Below, piece after piece: positions 10,240 to 20,673 of a stretch of 64,000 bases of DNA (positions are counted from its first letter, which is position 1; each line of letters starts with the position of its first letter). Position numbers and translations under genes: made by a program. The stretch is from Brassica napus. Taxonomy: Eukaryota > Streptophyta > Magnoliopsida > Brassicales > Brassicaceae. The stretch spans positions 13,433,065 through 13,497,064 of the forward strand of contig NC_063452.1 of the NCBI RefSeq assembly GCF_020379485.1, in the 5' to 3' direction. Under the pieces are notes generated by a model, which did not search any database, was not told the DNA's origin, and saw only the letters and a list, made by a program, of their open reading frames with translations.

Positions 10240-12540
10240 TAATTCAAGGAAACCTTTTGACAAAAAAAATACCGTACTTTTACATTTAACATTCATACAA
10301 AAAAACTCCGTATGCTGTATTTAAATGAATTAGATAGAAAATAATTAGTTTGTTCAAATTGATTTAGATGCAAATGCATTATAATTGTAAGTGGACTTGA
10401 CATGGTATCGTTGTAGAGACTTGGTTCGGCTAGTGAGTTGAGACGAAGAAGTTATTCTTCTTCTGGTGTCCCCTTCCGTATTTCTCGTGCCGAAGATGCA
10501 ACATTTTCGATCCCAAAAAAAGGAAATGTCTTGGTCTTTCTGATTGCTAATAATAGCAGCCAAGATTTCATATCAATCCGGAGAATCGGAGATTATCTAC
10601 TATCGACTTAATGTATTTAGACAATCTAAAGAAACACAATTTAATAACATATATATAATAATCTCCAGATTCTTGCGGATGGTATGTAACACAATTATTC
10701 AAATTATGGACGATTCATATTTAATACATGGGCTCATCTATTTATACTATAGTACGACAAATGTCTTTTTGACTTAACGACTCGTATAAGTGCATTATAC
10801 GATCGTACACAAGAAGGTGGGAGACAGTTGTGACGTGTGGCTATACTGACACTAAGACATTGACCAATTAAATACGGACTCCTACTAATCTCCACTTGTT
10901 TACTTTAATTATCGTTTTATTTTAGTTGATTTTCTATAGTTTGTTTCTCCCATATTATATAGTATCTTTTTACAAAAAGATTAGCCAATTAAAGATAGTA
11001 ATTGATATCGATTTCTCATAGTTTATAGTAGATCTTATGAAGGCATTCGATTCCTCGTGCATGAGAGGCTGGTTAGTAATATATATAAGGATACTATTGG
11101 TTATAAAATAGTCAAGAGATTGACAGAGATAAGTTAAATACTGGGACTTCCAAAAAAGAAGAGATAAGCTCGATATTGGATATTCACCTAATTTGTATGA
11201 ATAAGAAAAAACATAAAAGCAATCTTAAATCAATACGACATTTGAATAAATTAAATATTCAGGGTTGACAAAAGAAAATTAAATATTCAGACTACAATCT
11301 ACAGATAGTGCTGGAGACCAATAAAATTAGTGATAAATAATGTGTCAAGTACATATATAAGTTATATAAGTTATAATCTACATATTTCTGTAACCCGTGT
11401 ATTTTGTCCGCATGTGCGGACATAATCATTTTTACTAATAATTATTAATATGTATTATGATTCAAACATGATGATAACTTAATCATTTTAGGTTTCTTTG
11501 ATTTTTATCTCAGTATACGTTTTCTTAACGCAAAGCAAAGCCATAAAACTATGAGACCATGAGAGCATAAATATATATCAAATATTGCACACGATAAAAT
11601 AAACCAAGAATGTGAACTTTTTTTTTGACAACGAAGAATGTGAAATTTTGGTCTCTATTAATCTACTTTGTATTTTTAAACCAGAAAAATGCATTAAATT
11701 ACCAAAAAACATTGAAACACACAAATTCAAGTAAACTTTAGAAAAAAAAAATTTAAAATGAATTGAGATAATGATAATATTTTATTGGTTTACTTGATAA
11801 ATATATACATGAACTTATCTTAATATTTCATAAGTTTACATTTCATAAAACAAAAAAAAAATAGATAATGATAGTTTTATTATTATAGTTATTATACAAT
11901 GATAAATCTAATTATCTATAATATCTACTTTAGCCATTTTAGAAACTAAACCATTAAACACATGTTCATAACATGATTACGTAGTGAACCCTCCAAACTT
12001 ATAGCAAAACATAAGTTTTTTATATATTTAAAAATAATAAAATATACACGTGAAATAACTACCATTAAATAATTTAGAATAACTAATTCAGAATTTCAAA
12101 CTGTATGTAACAAATCCGATTTGCTTCCTAGTCTTTCAAACTCAACGAAAGAAAGAAAAACATAAAACTCCAACTAAACATAAAACAAATATCGAAAGTA
12201 TATAAATATAGATGTCAAGAACCCAAAAAAGATCCAGAGCTAAAGAGAGAATTAAGCTTTGATGTTGTTCATATAGCCGTTAATGCAAACAAATCCAACC
12301 AATAATATTGTTTAACCTGCACAAAATGATTGAACCACTGAAAAGAGAATGTTCACATCAGCATGAAAGTGATGAAGAGAACATAAGCAATTGAAACAAC
12401 AAGAAAACAATATATCTAGAGGATGAAACAAAAACTATAACCGATACAATTTGGAATGAATGAGAAAAATGAAACTATAGAGTTTAAAACCTCTTACGTC
12501 AAATGAAAATAAGAATTGGTCTTCACTTGTGAAAGTTAAA
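10240..12540. other. AT-rich intergenic DNA, no gene
   Basis: Short frames occur but none shows recognisable protein sequence or a splice context. The only structured item is a Helitron-like terminus at 11406-11438. Confidence 0.6.
11406..11438 (+). mobile_element. Helitron-like 3' terminus
   Basis: A perfect 7-bp stem with a 2-base loop (GTCCGCA TG TGCGGAC, 11406-11421) is followed 13 bases later by CTAA and then T. This is the known Helitron 3' arrangement (hairpin, short spacer, CTRR, host T). The matching 5' end was not located. Confidence 0.45.
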
Positions 12541-13285
12541 ATATTTATAATTCTAGTTTCAATTAGAAAGTTCGAGATAGTTATATTATTTAAATTAATA
12601 AATTAATGATTTAAGCTAAAAACTAATAAGAATATGACAAATAAGCAAAATTAACTAAAATCATGAAGAATGTGATAAATCAGCAAAATCATAGATATAT
12701 TATTTAAATTAATAAATTAAATAGAAATTTTGAAATATTTATATTATTTGAATTAATAAATTAAATAGAAATTTCGAAATATTTATATTATTTAAATTAA
12801 TAAATTAAATATTTAAGTTAAAAATAAATAAGAATATGAAAAATAAACAAAATTAGCGAAAATCATGGAAAATGTGACAAATCAACAAAATCACTTCATA
12901 TAAATAGAATTTCAAAATAGTTATATTATTTAAATTTATTTATTTAAATATCTAATTTAAAAACTAATAAGAATATGACAAATAAGCAAAAATTAGCTAA
13001 AATCATGGAGAGTGATTCAAATATTTATATTATTTAAATTAATAAATTAAATATTTAAGTTAAAAATAAATATGAATATGAAAAATAAACAAAATTAGCT
13101 AAAATATGGAAAATGTGACAAATCATCAAAATCACTTCATATAAATAGAATTTCAAAATAGTTATATTATTTAAATTATTTTATTTAAATATTTAAGTTA
13201 AAAACTAATAAGAATATGATAAATAAGCAAAAAATAGCTAAAATTATGGAGAGTGAGACAAATCAGCAAAATCACTTCATAAATA
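12541..13285. repeat. AT-rich tandem array, about 6 units
   Basis: Units start with ttatattatttaaatt at about 12581, 12698, 12739, 12783, 12921, 13024 and 13161. Full units are about 100-140 bp and share aagaatatgacaaataagca and atcatggaaaatgtgacaa blocks. Two short 43-bp units lie in the middle. The pattern alternates between two unit types, suggesting duplication of a dimer. Confidence 0.8.
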
Positions 13286-13289
13286 ATAA

Positions 13290-14900
13290 TATAGACAATG
13301 AGAATTTTGGGCAAGATCTTAATCTTTCTACAAGTTTGGGACCAACTTTTGCTAATACATGATAATATAACATAACGTATCTTTCCACGGGAATCAAACT
13401 AAACGCATAACAAAACCAACTATTTGTGCTAACCCAATGTCTAACGCACCATTGGTATTTTTTTCCTTTTACCATTTGTATTATTTGCATACATATGTTC
13501 TTTTTTTTGTCACGAAAATTTGCATACATATGTTCAAAAATCAAAACCCCACTACATATCTTTATAAACAAAAGGATTCCACTATAGATAACACATAACT
13601 GTATAAGCTAGTAGAAGTAGAGTATATATAGATAAGTCCAATAAAAGTTGGGTAAATAACTTTATAGACAAGAAAGTAGAGTTAAGAGAACAACGAAGAA
13701 AAACATGAAACGAGTGTTGTAACGACCATGAGACTCACGTATACCACATTAAGACAGTAAAAAGGAAGAGTAACAAAAGTCGTTGCGTGGGGAAAGAGTG
13801 AGAAGTCAAAAATGTTTCATAAAAATGCGGTTATACTAGTTTGTGTACATGTGTTTATTGCTTGAAGTTTTCAACCATATTATAAAATCCAGTAAATATT
13901 TTTACTGAAATAAAATAATTATTTACTGGGGAATGTCCTTTTGGTCAACAACACAGAGACACACACAGTCTTCACTTCCTCTGTCACAGACTCGCAGACA
14001 CAGTCTATAGAAACAAATTAAATTCATAGGTTGCCCATTTATACCCACATTCTGAATATATCCCACATAGACACCAAGACACAAATGGAAAACCCCAGTC
14101 ATCATTCTTGTATTTCTTTCCTTTTTACACTAATAATAATAAAAAAACAGCGAAATCAATTAAATTCGTATTTTTACTCATTTATTAACACTTTCACACA
14201 ATTATCTACTTTAAACCATTTAATGATTGTGTACTAAGTTTGTGAACCTGCTGTTTATGCTTATGTCATGAATGATTTCCCTAAACTGTAATCATATGGG
14301 TGGTTACCGGTTAGTTCACAACACGAATTATACCATTTCAAACTTCTTAAGATACCAAATTTGATTACGTTGATAGTTGATACTATATAATAGTACAAAT
14401 TATTATTTTAATATATGTACAAATAAAAATATTAAAATTAAGGAAAAGAAGAAACAGACGAAGACCTCTTCCATACAAGAACCCAACAATTCACCTAACA
14501 AATATAAGAAGAAGAAAAAAATGAAACATCCATTTTTTTTTGAAAAAGTGATTATTTATTTTCAAAAAAAGTTAATAATAATTAATAAATAAAGAAAACG
14601 TTTATTTAGAGCGTGAAGTAGACGTACCAATGAGAGAGATGTGAGAGAGTCTAACATCCAATGCTCTGTTTCCTTCTCGTACGACGTGGGGCTCTGGTCT
14701 CAACCTTGTTCCTATCAAACGTTCCCTTTATGTTATATTTTCACTCCACGCGCTTACCTATAACGCGTGCGATTCAAAACTTTCCTCCCTTATTTTCTCC
14801 TCTCTCCTGTCTTGTTCTCTGAATTTTCTCAGTTTCTTAAAAAAAAAACCGAAGAAACGATCAGTGAGAGCAGAGAGAGAAAGAGGAAAAAGATCTTTCT
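13290..14900. other. Intergenic DNA and promoter region of the hAT-derived gene
   Basis: AT-rich, without a recognisable gene to about 14600. From about 14620 the base composition becomes more mixed, with pyrimidine-rich tracts and ACGT/CGCGTG cores (about 14680-14770). This fits the promoter and 5' leader of the downstream gene. Confidence 0.45.
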
Positions 14901-14920
14901 TTCTGGGTCTGAACTCCACC

Positions 14921-14983
14921 ATGAGATATCACCGGAGCTCCGATTACCTCACGCCACCGGCGAGTTTCCCGGCTAAAATTTAA
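14921..14983 (+). promoter_or_regulatory. Upstream ORF (20 codons) in the 5' leader
   Basis: A short frame starting MRYHRSSDYLTPP and ending in TAA precedes the main start by 66 bases. Its ATG sits in a favourable context (ccaccATGa), better than that of many plant starts, so scanning ribosomes should often use it. This would lower translation of the main frame or make it conditional. Whether it is conserved is unknown from this window. Confidence 0.45.
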
Positions 14984-15049
14984 CATTCCTTTTTTTTTTT
15001 ACATTTTTCCGTATTAAAACGAAGGAGTTTGGTTGATTATAGAGTTGCA

Positions 15050-17302
15050 ATGTCGACGACGACGAACGCAGCTCAATCGCAGTCGCCACAACCGTCATCA
15101 GAAGAATTAGCGTCCAAAGCGTTACAGAAGCGTTACGAAGGATTAATGACGGTGAGAACAAAAGCAATAAAAGGCAAAGGCGCGTGGTACTGGAGTCATC
15201 TCGAACCGATCTTACTACACAACACCGACACTAACCTCCCCAAAGCCGTCAAGCTCCGTTGCTCCTTATGCGACGCCGTTTTCTCCGCCTCTAACCCTTC
15301 CCGCACCGCCTCCGAGCATCTCAAACGCGGGACTTGCCCCAATTTCAACTCTTTGCCCAAACCCATCTCCACGATCTCTCCTCCTCATCCTCCGCCGCCT
15401 CCGCCGCCGTCTAGTCGGAAACGCAACTCCTCCGGTGGAAGCTCCGTCGAAGCTCCTTCGCCGCTGAATCATCTTCCTCCGGGGTCGTACCACGTGACGC
15501 CTCTCACCGTCGTTGATCCGGCGAGGTACTGCGGCAGAGACTTGCACTTCCCGGCGGCTCAGGGGCATTTGATGCTTTCCGGTGGAAAAGACGATCTGGG
15601 TCCTTTGGCTATGCTTGAGAACAGTGTGAAGAAGCTCAAGAGCCCCACGCAGACGCAGAAGCTGAGCAGAGCCCAGATAGACTCGGCGCTTGCTTCTCTC
15701 TCCGACTGGGTGTTCGAGTCTTGCGGTTCTGTTTCTCTCTCTAGTCTCGAGCATCCGAAGCTGAGAGATTTTCTAACGCAAGTCGGGTTACCGATCATCT
15801 CACGGAGAGACTTCGTCGCCGGAAGGTTGGATATGAAGTACGAGGGTTCGAGAGCTGTGGCTGAGTCGAGACTCAGCGACGCAATGTTCTTCCAACTCGC
15901 TTCCGACGGATGGAAGTTCGAAAGCTCCGGCGAGAATCTGGTGAGCTTGATGGTGAACTTGCCCAACGGGACGAGTCTGTACAGACGAGCTCTGTTTGTT
16001 AACGGAGCTGTTCCGTCTAACTACGCCGAGGAAGTTATATGGGAGACGGTGAGGGGTATTTGCGGTAATTCACCTCAGAGGTGTGTTGGCATTGTTTCGG
16101 ATAGGTTTATGAGTAAAGCTTTGAGGAATCTCGAGAGCCAGCACCAGTGGATGGTTAACCTCTCTTGTCAGTTTCAAGGGTTCAACAGTTTGATTAAAGA
16201 TTTCATTAAAGAGCTTCCTTTGTTCAAATCCGTCTCTCAAAGCTGCTCTAAGCTCGTCGGTTTCGTGAACAGCACGGCGCAGATGAGAGACTTGCTGTGT
16301 AAGTATCAGTTGCAAGAGCAAGGAGAATCTAGACTGCTGCTTTTGCCTTTGGAATGTTCCTCGATCGAGCCGTTGTATAGTCTCCTTGAGGACGTGCTTA
16401 ACTCCGCTAGAGCGATTCAGTTGCTGAGGCAAGATGATGCGTGTAAGGTTGTTATAATGGAGGATCATTCGGCTAGAGAGGTAGCTGAAATGGTTGGGGA
16501 TGTCGGGTTTTGGAACGAGTTAGAGGCGGTTTATTCGCTGTTGAAGCTCGTTAAAGAGATGGCTCGACGAATAGAGGAAGAGAGGCCTTTGATAGGGCAG
16601 TGTTTACCCCTTTGGGAGGAGCTAAGATCAAAGATAAAAGATTGGTACGTTAAGTTCAATGTAGCCAAAGAGAACCAAGTTGAGAAGCTCGTTGAGAAAA
16701 GATTCAAGAAGTGTTATCACCCGGCTTGGGCTGCGGCCTTTATACTTGACCCACTTTACTTGATAAGAGACAGCACCGGGAAGTATCTGCCTCCGTTCAA
16801 ATGCTTGTCGCCGGAACAAGAGAAAGATGTTGATAAGTTGATAACAAGGCTTGTGTCTAGAGAGGAGGCACATATTGCAATGATGGAGCTGATGAAATGG
16901 AGAACCGAAGGGCTTGATCCGGACTATGCAAGGGCTGTCCAAATGAAGGAGAGAGACCCGGTTTCAGGGAAGATGAGGATAGCTAATCCACAAAGCAGTA
17001 GACTTGTTTGGGAAACTTATCTTAGTGAGTTCAGGTCATTGGGGAGAGTTGCTGTTAGGCTTATTTTCCTTCATGCTACTTCTTGTGGGTTCAAATGCAA
17101 TTCCTCTCTTTTGAGATGGGTAAACTCTCATGGGAGATCATCGCGTGCAGCCATGGATAGGGCACAAAAGCTAGTTTTTATATCAGCCAATTCGAAGTTC
17201 GAAAGGCGAGATTTCTCCAATGATGAAGAGAGGGATGCTGAGCTTCTCACTATGGCTAATGGTGAAGATGTTGATATTCTCATTGACACATCCTCGGTGT
17301 GA
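15050..17302 (+). CDS. Domesticated hAT-transposase-like protein with BED-type zinc finger (AT1G12380/AT1G62870 family)
   Basis: The gene is an intron-less, undamaged frame of 750 residues. I place the start at ATG 15050 (MSTTTNAAQS); the frame is open a little further upstream but has no earlier ATG. A BED-like zinc finger lies at residues 45-97, with the GAWYWSH aromatic block and Cys71, Cys74, His90 and Cys96. A proline run (111-120) and a Ser/Pro-rich linker follow. A DUF659-like transposase core lies at about 238-395 (SDGWKFESSGENLVSLM) and a hAT C-terminal-like segment at about 640-690. The long intact frame, unlike the surrounding transposons, and the resemblance to a conserved Arabidopsis gene pair argue for a host gene. 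It is probably a nuclear DNA-binding protein; its exact role is not known to me. No terminal inverted repeats flank it. Confidence 0.88.
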   Translation: MSTTTNAAQSQSPQPSSEELASKALQKRYEGLMTVRTKAIKGKGAWYWSHLEPILLHNTDTNLPKAVKLRCSLCDAVFSASNPSRTASEHLKRGTCPNFNSLPKPISTISPPHPPPPPPPSSRKRNSSGGSSVEAPSPLNHLPPGSYHVTPLTVVDPARYCGRDLHFPAAQGHLMLSGGKDDLGPLAMLENSVKKLKSPTQTQKLSRAQIDSALASLSDWVFESCGSVSLSSLEHPKLRDFLTQVGLPIISRRDFVAGRLDMKYEGSRAVAESRLSDAMFFQLASDGWKFESSGENLVSLMVNLPNGTSLYRRALFVNGAVPSNYAEEVIWETVRGICGNSPQRCVGIVSDRFMSKALRNLESQHQWMVNLSCQFQGFNSLIKDFIKELPLFKSVSQSCSKLVGFVNSTAQMRDLLCKYQLQEQGESRLLLLPLECSSIEPLYSLLEDVLNSARAIQLLRQDDACKVVIMEDHSAREVAEMVGDVGFWNELEAVYSLLKLVKEMARRIEEERPLIGQCLPLWEELRSKIKDWYVKFNVAKENQVEKLVEKRFKKCYHPAWAAAFILDPLYLIRDSTGKYLPPFKCLSPEQEKDVDKLITRLVSREEAHIAMMELMKWRTEGLDPDYARAVQMKERDPVSGKMRIANPQSSRLVWETYLSEFRSLGRVAVRLIFLHATSCGFKCNSSLLRWVNSHGRSSRAAMDRAQKLVFISANSKFERRDFSNDEERDAELLTMANGEDVDILIDTSSV

Positions 17303-17595
17303 CTTGTTAATTTTTTACTTCTTTTATGTTAGTTTTCTTTAGAACTTGGCCATTTTGTAGATTGCTTGAGTTCTTTTCTTTAATTTCTTTCTATTACTAG
17401 GCTCCTTTAGGAGGTGAGAAAGAGAGCCATATCATTGTATTTCTATAAGCCTATTTCGATCATAATTTTAGGCGATTTTTCGTTGTTCTTTTTCGATAGT
17501 AGCAATGATCTTGAGACTGGTTTTGGAATTCATAAATACAAGAGCCCTATTACCATGTAAATAATTTGTGTTTCTGCATAAGCTTGGCTTGAGTA
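17303..17595 (+). other. 3' untranslated region of the hAT-derived gene
   Basis: About 290 bases of T-rich sequence with AT-rich candidate poly(A) signals follow the stop codon and run up to the hAT element at 17604. The transcript may end inside or just before that element. Confidence 0.5.
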
Positions 17596-17603
17596 GTGAT
17601 GAT

Positions 17604-18471
17604 CTACGTTGCATGGAAGCGTGTCTCACGTACTGGTTCCTGGTTCCGAAGCGGAAACGGAGTCGGAAGCGTGCGGAATCGCTCGGAAGCGTGCCGGAAT
17701 CGTGTTTCCAAAAAAAACAGATATGGAAGCGTGATGGAAACGATGAATCCTATTTGGAAGCGTTTAAGTTTGATAGTTGGAATCGTAAATAAAAATAAAA
17801 AAGGAAAAAATAAATGTTTTATGTTTTATTTCTTTAACTGAAAACCCTAGTAAAAAAAAAAGGAAACTGAAAAGACTACGACAAAGTCATCGTTCTCATC
17901 TCTTTTACACTTCTGAGTTTCTATCTTTTCTTCTTCTCCTTACCGAGACCCTACGTAGCCGAGACCAAACAATCAACAAGGTGATTTTATTTAGACTTTT
18001 ATTTGTTTGTTAATTATTATATTCTTCTTCTCCTTTACACAAACATGAGATTTGTAGCTTTATATGTATCGTTCAATGATATTGATTGGATGGTTGGTAA
18101 TGGTTAAAGTATAACTAAATTTGCATTGTGAAACTACTGTTAAAGTTCTATTTTAGTATTAAATAAGTGCAGAAAATTCTTTTCATGTGTTTACTTGCGT
18201 AGAGTTCAAACAATTGATCTTTGACATTGAACGTTTTTATTTTTAGTTGTGTTGCTTGATATTTAATACTTTGCTGGATTTGTGTGGTTTAAAGTTTACA
18301 CTTTTAATTTTCAGAATTTTATTTTATATGTGGGTTTATATGATATGTATATATATATATATATATACGCTTCCAATACGGATCCGCTTCCTAGTTTTTT
18401 GAAAAAAATCGTTTCTACGCTTCCATACGATTCCGCTTCCGCGTTTCCGCTTCCGTTTCCATGTAACGTAG
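17604..18471 (+). mobile_element. Non-autonomous hAT element (868 bp)
   Basis: Inverted ends CTACGTTGCATGGAAGCG and the complement of its right end (CTACGTTACATGGAAACGG) are flanked by an exact 8-bp duplication, gtgatgat, at 17596-17603 and 18472-18479. Subterminal GGAAGCG/CGCTTCC motifs are repeated many times at both ends, which fits hAT transposase binding arrays. At about 17840-17985 a leader-like stretch with aaaccctag and a CT-rich tract ends in AAG/GTGATTT. It looks like a promoter, first exon and intron start retained from an autonomous parent. There is no transposase frame. Confidence 0.92.
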
Positions 18472-18479
18472 GTGATGAT

Positions 18480-18904
18480 ATATAACGTCAAACGACTTCT
18501 CTTTAGGTTTCTTGTCGTGTCTTAATCATCAATATGTTGGTTCAAAACCTCAAAGCTTGTAGTTAAGAACATTAATGGCATCAACAGAAGATTCAACGAC
18601 AGCTTCATCTTCTCTATAGGAAATTGTAATGATCCCCTTCTCTGTCTCCTTTGTTCTTTTTTCACTAGCGTTAATATTCTTTAATCATGACTGAAACCAA
18701 TGTCTTTCCATTTCAAGAAATTGGATTAAAAACCTTTTTTAATTTGAATTTTCACGTTCTTTCTCCATCATAAAATGATAGTTTCTCTTGATGTCGACGA
18801 CGACGAGGAAAGATGTAAACCTTTTTGTTATCTATCTAACTATCAATTTACCCTAGTATTTTTTCCTTTTACATCCTTTCTCAAAAAAGAAGAAGATATA
18901 AGAT

Positions 18905-18940
<36 letters not shown>

Positions 18941-19298
18941 ATCCCCACAAGGAAAGCAAGTTTAGTGGGAGGTTCTTGCATCAAATCATAGCTTTCTTTT
19001 TGTTTTTTTTTTTATCAAAAAAAAATAAAATATATTGAAGTTCTGAAAGTGAAACTGTTGAAGTAGAAGAACAATCTTAAAACTTAAAAGCTTAGACCCG
19101 AAAAATCCAAAACCTTGTTTGTTGTTGGTTGGGGATTACAAAAACTTGATTTGGTTTTCATGGATGAAGCCCAAAGATTCGATTCTTGCAGATCTTGTAG
19201 CACAATGTGTTTACCCATACTTTGTTTTGTTGTGAATGGTTAAAAAGGTCAAGTCTTTTGTCCTTTTAACCCAAGCTCATGATATGTAGTTTTGTACT
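18480..19298. other. Intergenic DNA with TA microsatellite
   Basis: No gene recognised. A (TA)n tract is at about 18903-18938 and poly-T/A runs at about 19000-19030. Confidence 0.55.
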
Positions 19299-19307
19299 AT
19301 ACATATG

Positions 19308-20673
19308 GGAGGGGAAAAGCGCATTTTAAACACCGAAAATGTCACTTTCTAGCACTTTAAACACCGAAATTTTTTGACTAGCACTTTAAACCTTTAAAGT
19401 GACATTTTTATCATAATAAACCTCCAACGACGTTTTCCAGTTCATAGTCAACCGACACTGTTCATTTTATAGGTTAAAATGATAACGTGTCGGTTTTTTT
19501 TCTTAAAAATAAAAAATAAAATAAATACATGTAAAAATACAGAAAAATTCGGATGAAATTGGAAAAAATAATAAAAAATTCAAAACAAAATTAAAAAAAA
19601 TTAAAAATTCAAAAAACATAAAACATAAAAATTAAATTTCAAACTTAAAAATAAATAAAATATTAAAAATTCAAAAAAATTAAAAATAAGATCTAAAATT
19701 AAAATGTCAAATTTAAAAACGAAAATAAAATTTTAAAATTCTAAAAATTCTAAAATAAGAACTAAAATATTTAATAAAATAATAATTTGAAATTTTTCTT
19801 TATTTATTTGTATTTATATATTTAGAGCATAAGAATCTTTTGCATCTTTAATGAAACATTTTTGGTCATTTTCTTTCTTAAAAAATCTTTTTGGGACAAA
19901 ACTCAATATAATCTATTTGAGAGAACTATTACTCCTGCGTGTGGTCACCATCAATTAACATGGAGTGAAATTGGCGCCCTACCCCCCGAGATGCTTTCTG
20001 CAAAGTGTACTTAGGCGCTAGTCGAGCTACGTAAGGTGTCTGGATATTCGGATTATCAAAAAAAAGTTTTTGATGGTAGCAAGTTTTGATATATTGTTTT
20101 TGACGGCGACAAGTTTTGATATCATCATAAGTGACAGTCACTTTAATTGGATGGAATTTTAAAATACAGTAAATATAATTTTTTTGGTTAAATATTTACA
20201 ATTTTAATTTTTAATTTTTAAGTTTGAATTTTTAATTTTAGATCTTATTTTTGAATTTTTTAAAAAAAATTTAAAAAAATTTCTTTTTTTAAATTTGACA
20301 TTTAAATTTTAGATTTTATTTTTGAATTTTTAAAATTTTAAAATTCTATTTTTATTTTTAAGTTTGAAATTTTAATTTTTATGTTTTCTGAATTTTTAGA
20401 TTTTTTAAAAATTTTGTTTTGAATTGTTTACAATTTTTTCCAATTTTATTCGATTTTTTCTGTATTTTTCTGTATTTTTTTTAAAGAAATCGACACATCA
20501 TCATTTTGACCTGTAAAATGAACATTACCGGTCGTCTATGAACAGAAAAACGTCTTTGGAGATTTATTACGATAAAAATGTCACTTTGAAGGTTTAAAGT
20601 GCTAGTAAAAAAACTTCAGTGTTTAAAGTGCTAGAAAATGACACTTTCAGTGTTTAAAATCCGATTTTTTCCA
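19308..20673. mobile_element. Long-armed foldback element
   Basis: The outer 200 bases of each side are inverted copies, with ATTTTAAACAC, TCTAGCACTTTAAACAC and AAGTGACATTTTTATC in both arms. The match continues through low-complexity A/T-rich sequence, so the arms reach about 450-500 bp around a central part at about 19800-20160. A 9-bp imperfect flanking repeat (atacatatg 19299-19307, atatatatg 20674-20682) suggests a MULE-type insertion but is AT-rich and weak. No transposase frame. A transcript would fold into a very long hairpin. Confidence 0.75.

Noticed and set aside
12541..13285. CRISPR-like array
   Set aside because: Units are direct, long and AT-rich with no spacer-repeat structure, and the genome is eukaryotic.
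13272..13571. Minus-strand frame of 99 codons
   Set aside because: Composition follows AT-rich intergenic sequence with a T-run inside; no recognisable domain.
15266..16942. Several minus-strand frames opposite the hAT-derived gene
   Set aside because: Shadows of the strong plus-strand coding frame; no independent evidence.
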